DNA of 64,000 nt from assembly GCA_964419055.1 (NCBI GenBank), contig CAYQNU010000010.1, forward strand, positions 62,001 through 126,000. Direction: 5' to 3'. This document shows positions 1 to 8,405 of this stretch, in pieces (position 1 is the first letter of the stretch; every line of letters begins with the position of its first letter). The notes under the pieces are model-generated. The model made no database searches, had not been told where the DNA came from, and saw nothing but the letters and a program-made list of their open reading frames with translations. This DNA is from CAYQNU01 sp964419055 (GTDB lineage: Bacteria; Bacteroidota; Bacteroidia; Flavobacteriales_D; Parvicellaceae). The position numbers and the translations under genes are program-made.

Positions 1-152
1 GTCGGCAAAGGTAGATTTTCGAAATCTATAAAGTGGCTAAAATTCAAAAAATATACATGCTCTAAAGAATGAATTTTTATACTATAATTTGGTTAGAATT
101 GTTTTTTAACTAAATTTAGACCCTAAATACAATTTTTGCCAAAATCCAATCT

Positions 153-3100
153 ATGAACCCATCATCTATTTCATTAGATTTTACTTCTATTGATCAACTC
201 AATATGCAAGGTTGGGACTTGAATCGAAAAGATCCAAAAAAAGCTATAGAACTAGCCAATGATGCCTTATCAGAAAGCCTAAGAAAGGATTATATCCTTG
301 GAATAGCGCAGGCAAAAAAAACATTAGGTGCTTGTAACATTTGGCTTTCCAACCATGAAGAAGCAGTAGATTTGAGTTTTGCTTCTATACAGCTTTTTAA
401 AGTGTTAGATTTACCCATTGAAGAAGCACAATGTTATTACAATTTGGGAACTAATTTTTATTACCTATCTGACTATGATAATGCATTGCGTTACTATATG
501 CAATGTTACCGAACCAATGAAAAAATTGGTCATAAGCAAGGAATTGCTGACGGATTAAATGGAATGGGTACCGTTTATTATAGTATTGATGATAATGAGA
601 AAGCAATTGAAAGCCTTCAAAAAAGTATTACCATTTGTAAAGAAATAGGTGATTATATAGTGCTACCAAAAGCTTTGGATGGATTAGGAAATGCTTATGC
701 AAATTTAAACCACTATGATGAAGCCCTGCAATCAATGTTTGAATGCATAGAAGTTTTAACGACACATCACAGTAACAAACAAGTGGAAGCATTTGCTTTG
801 AATGGAATAGGTAACATCTATTTTAAAAAACGTGATTTTGAAAATGCACATAATTATTTCACCCAAAGCATCAACCTTAGAAAGGAAATCGGTTTTAAAA
901 TAGGAGTTGCTAGCACCTTACAAAGCATTGGCAGATTGTATTTAGAACAAAAAATCAATGAAGAAGCACTCAAATACTTCAATGAAGCCATTCTTTTAAG
1001 CACAGAAATTAATTCAAAAGAGACTCTATATAATGCTTATGAAGGCCTTTCTTTGACCTATGAAAATATAGGGGAAAAGGAAAAAGCTTTTGAAAACTTC
1101 AAAAAATTTCATCTTATAAAGGAAGAAGCCCGAAATGAAAAAGCTGATAGAAGAAGCAAGGGATTAGAACTTCAATTTAAGGTAGAACAGGCCGAAGTGG
1201 AGAAGAACCTCCTAGAAAATAAAAATAATGAGCTCAAAAAATATTTTGAAGACGTTGTTACTTTAAGTGAAATTGGAAAAAAAATCACTTCTCTACTTTC
1301 TGTTGAACAAATTATCGATACTGTTTATGAAAGCGTCAACAAACTTATAGACGCAACAGGATTTGGAGTAGGTGTTTTGAGTGACGATGGCAAATCTCTA
1401 ATTTTCCCTGGCTATATGGAAAAAGGTGTGAAAATGTCTAATTCCAAATACAATTTAAATGATGATGACCGAATGGCTGTAAGGTGTTTTAAAAACACAG
1501 AAGAAATAGTAATTGGAGATTTCGAAAAAGAACATTTAAAATACGTAAAAGTATATAAAAAGGCTGTAGTGGGTGACACTACTGAATCTCTGATTTATCT
1601 CCCGTTGACCGTTCAAAATAGAAAAATAGGCGTCATTACCGTTCAAAGTTTTGTAAAACATGCCTACCAAGAATATCATGTAAATATTTTACGGAATTTA
1701 GCGGTATACGCAGCTATTGGAATTGAAAATGCCTCTTTATATCAGAATTTGGAAAGCAAAATTGAGGAGCGAACCAAAGAAATCATTAGTCAAAAAGAAC
1801 TTTTACAAAATGCCTTTGACAATACTCGATTATTGGGCGAAATAGGTCAAGAAATTATCTCTACTCACGATTTAGAGTCCATTTTCACTAAGTTGCAGAA
1901 CAACATTAATCAGTTAATGGATGCCACTTGTTTTTCTATTAGATTATATAATCCACTTGATAATACAATCGATTACCAATACACCATTGAAAAAGGTAAA
2001 CGATTAGGTAAAGTGTCTGTTTCGATGGATGACATTGATAATTACTCGGTGTGGTGTGTTACTAACAAACAAAGTATATTCATAAATGATCACGCAATAG
2101 ATTATAAAAAATATACGAAAAAAATTGTTGTTGTAACAGGAGATTTACCTGAATCATTACTTTTTTGTCCGATGATGATTGGCGATAAAGTGGTTGGGGT
2201 AATCACAGTACAAGCTTTTGTTAAAAATGCTTACTTGCCCTATCACCTTGATATCTTAAAAACGCTTGGAGCCTATACCGCTATTGCTTTGGAAAATGCT
2301 CATCTTCTTAAGAACATGGAAGACGAAATAAAAGAGCGTACTTCTGAGGTATTTATTCAAAAAGAAGAAATTCAAAAATCCTATGAAAACACAAAATTGT
2401 TGAGTAAAATAGGTAAAGAAATTTCGGCAGAACTATCGATAAAAGACATTGTGGCAAAAGTATACAGTAACATCAATAATTTGATGGATGCCAATATTTT
2501 TGGGATTGCCATTCACAGACCAAATGAGCAAGATTTGTTCTTTTCGGGAGCTATGGAAAAAGGAGAAAAATTACCTGACTTTTCGTTTTCCTTGACCAAA
2601 CCGAATATTGCTACTCGTAGTTTCTTAAATCGTGAAGAAATTGTGATTAATGATTGGGATAAGGAATTTAGAATGTATGTTTCGGAAGATTATTCAGTAG
2701 TAGAGGGTGAAATGCCCGAATCTATGATTTATCTTCCTCTCATCTCAAAAGAAAAGGTAATTGGTGTAATGACCGTTCAAAGTTTTGAGAAAAATATTTA
2801 CTCTGATTATCACCTCAACATTCTAAGAAACTTATCACTTTATATTGCCAGTGCTCTTGAAAACGCTAACATTTTGCTGGGCCTTGAAGAAATGGTACAA
2901 GAACGTACTCAAGAAATCGAAAAAGCCTATCAAAACACCAAATTATTAAGTCAAATAAGTAAGGATATTTCAAAAGCTCTTTCAGTAGAGACCATAATAA
3001 GTACGGTTTATTCAAACATCAATACGCTAATGGATGCTACATCCTTTGGTATAGGAATTTACAACAATTCAACAAAATCAATCGTTATGAAAGGTTTTAT

Positions 3101-4256
3101 TGAAAAGGGGGTGAAAATGAATGATTTTGAATATTTTGTTGCGGATGAACGTTTGGCCAGCTATTGTTATCGCAATAAAAAAGAAATTTTTATCAATAAT
3201 TATTTTGAAGAATATTCGAATTATATAAAAGGAATTCAAAATCCTGTTTCAGGAAGTGATTCGGCTAGTATAATTTATGTACCTCTTTTTTTAAAAGAAG
3301 AAGTTTTTGGGGTTTTAACGGTACAAAGTTATGAACCCAACAAATACTCAGAATATCATTTAGATATTTTGAAAGGTTTGGCCAACACGGTAGCTACGGC
3401 TCTTGAAAATGCTATTCTTTATGAAAGTTTGGAAGAGCGAGTTAAAGAAAGAACGGCCGAAGTTGTGAAACAAAAAGAAATTATTCAAGAGAAGAATAAA
3501 GACATTACGGACAGTATACATTATGCGCTAAAAATCCAAAAAGCCATACTTCCTTCTATGAATGAAGTAAAGAGAATTTTACCAAACAGTTTTGTGTTTT
3601 ACAAACCAAAAGATATAGTAAGTGGTGATTTTTATTGGTGTACACAAATTGAACATTTTTCAGTATTTGCAGTGGCTGACTGCACCGGTCACGGGGTGCC
3701 AGGAGCCATGATGTCGGCTATATGCAACAATTTAATGACCCAGGTAATCCATGATGGAAGAATATCCAATCCAGCAGATGCTTTGGAACAGATTGATGTC
3801 AAATTAACTAGAATTCTTAATCAATCGGATACTGATCAAAAATCACGTGATAGTATGGACATTGCCCTTTGTGCAATCGACAATAGGACTAATAAGTTAC
3901 AATTTTCTGGAGTTAACCGACCATTGATTATTATTAGAAACGGAGAATTAATTGAATTCAAACCTGATAAATTCTCGTTAGGAGACAGTTCTTATGAAAA
4001 TAAAATATTCAATTTGCAGGAGGTTGATTTATTGCCGAATGATTTAATTTATATATTCTCAGATGGTTTCCCCGATCAATTTGGTGGGGATAGAGGTAAA
4101 AAGTTTAAATACCGTCAACTGCTTCAATTGCTTATAGAAATTCAAGGCAAAACAATGGATCAACAGCACGATTTAATTGATACTAAACTCAAAAATTGGA
4201 TGGGTGATATTGAACAATTGGATGATGTGTTGGTAATGGGAATTCAAGTAGCTTAA
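153..4256 (+). CDS. TPR / four-GAF / PP2C (SpoIIE-type) serine phosphatase
   Basis: A 1367-residue cytoplasmic signalling protein; no signal peptide is visible. Tetratricopeptide repeats fill about residues 10-330 and are followed by a coiled coil. Four GAF domains lie at about 370-533, 560-720, 748-909 and 930-1090, each starting with an LLS.IGK.I-like segment and ending in a helical linker of the form E..ERT.E. The C-terminal part (about 1140-1367) is a SpoIIE/PP2C phosphatase: the metal-binding Asp is D1176 in ADCTGHG, and a later acidic site is D1304 in IFSDGFPDQ. The family dephosphorylates Ser/Thr on partner proteins, often anti-sigma antagonists; the partner and the GAF ligand cannot be told here. 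It ends 13 bases from the convergent comEC gene. The number of GAF domains is unusual. The first 152 bases of the window hold no gene and no clean promoter match. Confidence 0.88.
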   Translation: MNPSSISLDFTSIDQLNMQGWDLNRKDPKKAIELANDALSESLRKDYILGIAQAKKTLGACNIWLSNHEEAVDLSFASIQLFKVLDLPIEEAQCYYNLGTNFYYLSDYDNALRYYMQCYRTNEKIGHKQGIADGLNGMGTVYYSIDDNEKAIESLQKSITICKEIGDYIVLPKALDGLGNAYANLNHYDEALQSMFECIEVLTTHHSNKQVEAFALNGIGNIYFKKRDFENAHNYFTQSINLRKEIGFKIGVASTLQSIGRLYLEQKINEEALKYFNEAILLSTEINSKETLYNAYEGLSLTYENIGEKEKAFENFKKFHLIKEEARNEKADRRSKGLELQFKVEQAEVEKNLLENKNNELKKYFEDVVTLSEIGKKITSLLSVEQIIDTVYESVNKLIDATGFGVGVLSDDGKSLIFPGYMEKGVKMSNSKYNLNDDDRMAVRCFKNTEEIVIGDFEKEHLKYVKVYKKAVVGDTTESLIYLPLTVQNRKIGVITVQSFVKHAYQEYHVNILRNLAVYAAIGIENASLYQNLESKIEERTKEIISQKELLQNAFDNTRLLGEIGQEIISTHDLESIFTKLQNNINQLMDATCFSIRLYNPLDNTIDYQYTIEKGKRLGKVSVSMDDIDNYSVWCVTNKQSIFINDHAIDYKKYTKKIVVVTGDLPESLLFCPMMIGDKVVGVITVQAFVKNAYLPYHLDILKTLGAYTAIALENAHLLKNMEDEIKERTSEVFIQKEEIQKSYENTKLLSKIGKEISAELSIKDIVAKVYSNINNLMDANIFGIAIHRPNEQDLFFSGAMEKGEKLPDFSFSLTKPNIATRSFLNREEIVINDWDKEFRMYVSEDYSVVEGEMPESMIYLPLISKEKVIGVMTVQSFEKNIYSDYHLNILRNLSLYIASALENANILLGLEEMVQERTQEIEKAYQNTKLLSQISKDISKALSVETIISTVYSNINTLMDATSFGIGIYNNSTKSIVMKGFIEKGVKMNDFEYFVADERLASYCYRNKKEIFINNYFEEYSNYIKGIQNPVSGSDSASIIYVPLFLKEEVFGVLTVQSYEPNKYSEYHLDILKGLANTVATALENAILYESLEERVKERTAEVVKQKEIIQEKNKDITDSIHYALKIQKAILPSMNEVKRILPNSFVFYKPKDIVSGDFYWCTQIEHFSVFAVADCTGHGVPGAMMSAICNNLMTQVIHDGRISNPADALEQIDVKLTRILNQSDTDQKSRDSMDIALCAIDNRTNKLQFSGVNRPLIIIRNGELIEFKPDKFSLGDSSYENKIFNLQEVDLLPNDLIYIFSDGFPDQFGGDRGKKFKYRQLLQLLIEIQGKTMDQQHDLIDTKLKNWMGDIEQLDDVLVMGIQVA

Positions 4257-4269
4257 AATATTTGTTTTT

Positions 4270-6405
4270 TTAATTATAGGTCAACACATAGGCCCCTTCT
4301 TTATTAATATCGTGAACCTCAACTTTATTCTGTTCGCACCAAGTGGTTATTTTTTGAGCCTCTTTTTTACTTACATCATTACCTATTATAATAACTTTTG
4401 TGTGGATGAATTGCATAATGTCTTCAAATGAACTCGCAGTATTTTGAGTAATGTAACACATATCAATCGAATGATTTATTTTGGGTAAAGCTACATTTTG
4501 AGTTGGGAAAGATTCATTCAAATGGAAAAGCACTTTATCGTTAAAGAAATAAAATGGTCCATTTTTGTAAAAACCTTTTTCTTTATAATTTTCTTCAATA
4601 GATAAATACATTGGTAAAGCCGCATCTTTACTGTGCCAATAATTTTTAATGTGAAATTGCATTTTACTTCTATCAGAAATGAAATTATCTGAAGCAAAAA
4701 AGTAATTGTGCTCAGCGTCAACAAAATTTATAACGACCTCATTTTTAACATCAAAAAGCACGATTTCTTTTTCAACTCTAAGATGGTAATCTTCAATAAT
4801 ATCTGCCGCTAAAAACGTAATGCTAAGTATTAACGCTACATTAAAATAGCGCAATTTTCTGAACTCCAATAGAGGAACTGTACTTAAAATTAGAGCATAG
4901 ATAATCCAGCTACCAAGAATCGAAATACTAATACCTTCAATCAAAGAAAAAGGTAATTTATCAATTGCCATAACGAGATAGTTCATCCAATAAATGGCCT
5001 CATTAAGAACTAACCCAACAAAAGATGCAACAGCCGCGAAACCCGAGGAAACGAATAATAAGATACCAAGACCTATAATTATCATAGCTCCAGGTATGAC
5101 AACTAAGTTGGAAAATAAAAAATAAACGGGGAATTGATGAAAATACAATAATCCAAGTGGAAAAGTGGCAATTTGAGCAGCAATAGATACAGCCGTTATG
5201 CCCCAAATTTTATCCAACAACCAATTTTTGAAATACCATTTTTTATAAATTATGGGCTGAAAATATACGATTCCCAATACTGCCAAATAACTCAATTGAA
5301 ATCCAACTTCCATCACTAAATAGGGGTCATAACATAACAACACAAAGCCAGATGAAGCCAATGTATTGTAGATACTGCTTATTCGATTAAATGCTCCACC
5401 CACAATAACAAATGAAAACATAGTAGAAGCACGAATAACCGATGGACTTAAACCTGTGATAAAGGCATAAAACCAGAGAAATAACAATAACAGCACTAAT
5501 TTCACTATAGATAATTTTCGATTATTATCCATAAATTTTAGCAGATTATTGAGTACCATAAAAATAATTCCTACGTGAAGTCCTGAAACTGCCAAAACGT
5601 GCATTGCACCTGTACTCGAATACGCATGTTTTAAGTCTTCACTTAAATCGTCTTTGTAACCTAAAATCAATGCAGATGCTACAGCGAGTTGTTCGCCTTC
5701 TAAACCATTTTCTTTTAACTTTGACAATAAAAAATCTCTTGATTTACCGGCTACTTTTTTCAAACTCCACCCTCCTTTGGTTACACTTTTCCAATTTTCG
5801 GACGATACATAACCCTGTTGATATATTTGATGGAAATATAAATACTGACTGTAATTAAATTCCTCTGGATTTCTAGGTTTACTTATATTTTGAAGAGGAC
5901 AATTTATGATGATTTGATCTCCCTGAAGCAATGTATTTGATGACGAATCTTTTTCAAAATACAAGATCAATTTACCGATTGCCGGTTCAATTTCACCTTT
6001 ATTTTCAATGGCTTTTATGGAAGCAACTGTGTAAAGACTTTTGGGTTTTTGTTTGGGAATTTCGTCAATTTCAACAATCAGTTTGGTGGAATAATTCGCT
6101 TGATCTATTTTATGTAGATAATGACTATCATAATTATATTCTGTCCTGAAAACGGTAAGGTTTATTCCTGCGAAAAACAATGTTACATAAAGGACTAAAC
6201 CAAAAATATAGTTAGTCGCAAAAGAAGCTGCTATCCTTTTTTGAAAATGAAGGAATACAATAAAACTTATTAATAGAACTAATGGAATAGACCAATAAAA
6301 ACTGTCTAATTTGAGATAGATACTGATTAAGATACCTGCAATCAACGGTAAAATCAGCCTAATAAAAGGCGTTCTCTTCCAATTAATACTTTGATTATCT
6401 TCCAT
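4270..6405 (-). CDS. comEC: ComEC/Rec2-family DNA uptake channel, without nuclease domain
   Basis: A 711-residue polytopic membrane protein. The N-terminus has two or three membrane segments followed by a soluble DUF4131-type region (about 30-200). The competence domain follows, with the hallmark HVLAVSGLHVG at about residues 268-279 and many membrane helices up to about 530. ComEC forms the inner-membrane pore that takes single-stranded DNA into the cytoplasm during transformation. Many ComEC proteins end in a metallo-beta-lactamase-like domain of about 250 residues; here only about 170 soluble residues follow and no HxHxDH motif is present, which is usual for Bacteroidota. The gene is monocistronic and convergent with the phosphatase gene. 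Function as a DNA channel is inferred from family membership. Confidence 0.88.
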   Translation of the reverse strand: MEDNQSINWKRTPFIRLILPLIAGILISIYLKLDSFYWSIPLVLLISFIVFLHFQKRIAASFATNYIFGLVLYVTLFFAGINLTVFRTEYNYDSHYLHKIDQANYSTKLIVEIDEIPKQKPKSLYTVASIKAIENKGEIEPAIGKLILYFEKDSSSNTLLQGDQIIINCPLQNISKPRNPEEFNYSQYLYFHQIYQQGYVSSENWKSVTKGGWSLKKVAGKSRDFLLSKLKENGLEGEQLAVASALILGYKDDLSEDLKHAYSSTGAMHVLAVSGLHVGIIFMVLNNLLKFMDNNRKLSIVKLVLLLLFLWFYAFITGLSPSVIRASTMFSFVIVGGAFNRISSIYNTLASSGFVLLCYDPYLVMEVGFQLSYLAVLGIVYFQPIIYKKWYFKNWLLDKIWGITAVSIAAQIATFPLGLLYFHQFPVYFLFSNLVVIPGAMIIIGLGILLFVSSGFAAVASFVGLVLNEAIYWMNYLVMAIDKLPFSLIEGISISILGSWIIYALILSTVPLLEFRKLRYFNVALILSITFLAADIIEDYHLRVEKEIVLFDVKNEVVINFVDAEHNYFFASDNFISDRSKMQFHIKNYWHSKDAALPMYLSIEENYKEKGFYKNGPFYFFNDKVLFHLNESFPTQNVALPKINHSIDMCYITQNTASSFEDIMQFIHTKVIIIGNDVSKKEAQKITTWCEQNKVEVHDINKEGAYVLTYN

Positions 6406-6609
6406 TTGATTACGAAAATAGAAAATAAATGATTGTGAAACACTAAAGGAGTGTTAAATGTGATAATTGAATGAATCAAAGAGGAATTAATAATTTAACT
6501 AATTTCGGGCAGATTTAAACTTGAACTATAAATTTGTCCATATTTATTTAAAATGATGTGAAATTAGACTTTGGTAATCCATATACATTCAAATAAATAG
6601 AAAAAAGCT

Positions 6610-6969
6610 ATGAAAAATATAAATTTAAGAGCTCGAATTAAACGAAATAAGTTAGACATATTAACTGGAAAACATTTCAGAGATGAAAATTCAGAAATTA
6701 TTAAAGACTTTAATTCTAAAAATAGAAAAGCTCTAGTTGGAATTCAACGAGAAGATGGAATTTATACAATTATTGGTGATGAAAATATTTACTACTTAAC
6801 AATTTCTGGAAAGGAAGGTGAAATAAGTATAGCTGATTTGTTAAGGATTTTAAGAAAAATAACATTTGAACAAGGTAAAGATGAAAATTATAAGTTTGTC
6901 AAAATTAATGATAACGATTCTATTTGGATATTGAATAACGAAACATTAAATGCATTATGGAATACCTAA
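6610..6969 (+). CDS. Hypothetical protein, 119 residues
   Basis: I do not recognise this protein. It starts MKNINLRARIKRNK, has no signal peptide or membrane segment, and is rich in Lys, Asp, Asn and Ile. The middle alternates short hydrophobic strands with charged turns (VGIQREDGIYTIIG, YYLTISGKEGEIS), suggesting a small alpha/beta fold, and the C-terminus contains a strand-like IWILNNETL. It stands alone between the divergent comEC gene and the convergent ureohydrolase gene, 60 bases from the latter. Codon use matches the neighbours, which supports a real gene. No function can be assigned. Confidence 0.6.
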   Translation: MKNINLRARIKRNKLDILTGKHFRDENSEIIKDFNSKNRKALVGIQREDGIYTIIGDENIYYLTISGKEGEISIADLLRILRKITFEQGKDENYKFVKINDNDSIWILNNETLNALWNT

Positions 6970-7028
6970 CTCTTAATTGATAATAATCGTAAAAACATCC
7001 CTGAAAAGCAAAGTAAATAAAACCTATC

Positions 7029-8198
7029 TCAATTCAACTTCTGATACGTCTGCCACCACAAATCAGGTATTTGACCTTGGCTGGCCAACTGATAATCTTC
7101 ATAGTTGCAAGGCACCAAATGATGACGTTCAAATTTTAAATATTCCTGAGGTGGATACGGTACATCCATCCACCAACGGTCACTTCGGTCACTTTTGTAA
7201 AAAATCAACTCATGGTCGGTGTTTTCCACATCAATGCGGTATTTAATATAGGTTTCTTTTGTTCCCAATGGATAATCTTTTTTGCGAGAACAATACCCAT
7301 CAATAAAACACCATACCATTTGTGCAGCTAATTTGGCACTAGCACCATCACGGTCGACTTTGGCTGAATATTCATAAATGCCTAAACTCGATAATTTATC
7401 ACTCATTCCTGCATAACGCATCATTTGACAAATTTCCTCTCCATAAAAACCATTGGGTTCACTATCTAATTTGGCCTGAAACTCACTTTTGCGGATACTT
7501 GACACATCAACACTGATAATGTCTGCATTTCTTAAAACGGATTCGCTGTGCGCCATCTTTGCTTGCATTTCGCCCAAGCGATACGTATCAAAAAACAAAT
7601 CGGACATTAATTTCTTAATTTCGGGTGAAATAAAGTACGTTTGATAGCCCACACAACTGAAATTGAACAAATAATTAGGCTGATGCAAGATGATTTTGGA
7701 TAAATAATTGGCATTGGAAATGGGTTCATCATCATTGCCCATATCAATCAAACGATCAATAACCGATAGATTTACCGTTTGTTCCAATTTTTCATAGCCT
7801 TTATAATTGGCAAACGTGATATCTTGACTACCTCCAAGTATTAAAGCTAAAATTTTCTTTTTTCCTAATTCAAAAACCACATCTGCCACAGCATGGTAGG
7901 TATCTTGAAGGCTAGCTCCCGGTTGAATATTACCCAAATCAACAATATTCAACTCCTTTTGATGATGAAAGAGTTGATACAATTCGTTGCGTATCGCCAA
8001 AAAAGGATCTTTATTATTGGTGTCTTTGTATTGGGCATTTCCTCTCCATTCATTAACACCAAAAATGGCTATTTGTACTCCGTCAATATCTGGAAAACCG
8101 CCACTATTATGAAATGATGTAAAATAACCAATGGTATCTTTAGCAAAATCATTTCGATCTAGTTGCGAAGGTGAAAAGTAAAAATCTATTGTAGTCAT
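7029..8198 (-). CDS. Arginase/formimidoylglutamase-family protein with degenerate metal site
   Basis: A 389-residue protein with the ureohydrolase fold, recognisable by the run of strands around ILALILGGSQDITFANY, the following SVIDRLIDMG and the later IISVDVSSI. Active ureohydrolases hold two manganese ions with GGxH, DxHxD and SxDxDxxDP motifs. Here the equivalent sites read GGSQ, DRLID and SVDVSS, so both histidines and at least one aspartate appear to be lost, and no GGxH or DxHxD exists elsewhere in the chain. Related Bacteroidota proteins are commonly named formimidoylglutamase, but hydrolysis of formimidoylglutamate is doubtful here and no hut genes are nearby. It is encoded upstream of topA on the same strand, 207 bases away, with a repeat-bearing spacer between them. 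Confidence 0.75.
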   Translation of the reverse strand: MTTIDFYFSPSQLDRNDFAKDTIGYFTSFHNSGGFPDIDGVQIAIFGVNEWRGNAQYKDTNNKDPFLAIRNELYQLFHHQKELNIVDLGNIQPGASLQDTYHAVADVVFELGKKKILALILGGSQDITFANYKGYEKLEQTVNLSVIDRLIDMGNDDEPISNANYLSKIILHQPNYLFNFSCVGYQTYFISPEIKKLMSDLFFDTYRLGEMQAKMAHSESVLRNADIISVDVSSIRKSEFQAKLDSEPNGFYGEEICQMMRYAGMSDKLSSLGIYEYSAKVDRDGASAKLAAQMVWCFIDGYCSRKKDYPLGTKETYIKYRIDVENTDHELIFYKSDRSDRWWMDVPYPPQEYLKFERHHLVPCNYEDYQLASQGQIPDLWWQTYQKLN

Positions 8199-8315
8199 TA
8201 TCTAATTGTATTGTAAATAGTACTCCAGCACAAATTTGATTACAATTTTGATTCATACGGTATGCTTTATTGCGAACTTATGAAGAATGGATGTTTTATA
8301 AGAGGCAACAAACTT

Positions 8316-8401
8316 GATTTTAGATCTTAGATTTACGAATGTAGATTGTTGATGTATGTCTTAAATCTAAAATCGTAAATCTACAATCTAACTTCTAAAA
8401 T
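8316..8401. repeat. Intergenic AT-rich imperfect hairpin repeat (copy A)
   Basis: The spacer between the ureohydrolase gene and topA contains imperfect inverted copies of words such as GATTTTAG, TAGATTTACGA and TAGATTGT. TAGATTTACGA at 8328-8338 is the exact complement of 8373-8383, and TAGATTGT at 8342-8349 pairs with 8383-8390. The 19 bases at 8378-8396 occur again, inverted, at 45204-45222 between sufB and sufC. It may act as a transcript hairpin or be a small dispersed element. Confidence 0.55.
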
Positions 8402-8405
8402 CCCC

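Noticed and set aside
6439..6455. AACACT-N5-AGTGTT hairpin as a terminator or operator near comEC
   Set aside because: The six-base stem is too weak and it lies upstream of comEC's start; no promoter box overlaps it convincingly.
7029..8198. Naming the gene hutG
   Set aside because: Missing metal ligands and no histidine-utilisation neighbours make the specific activity doubtful.
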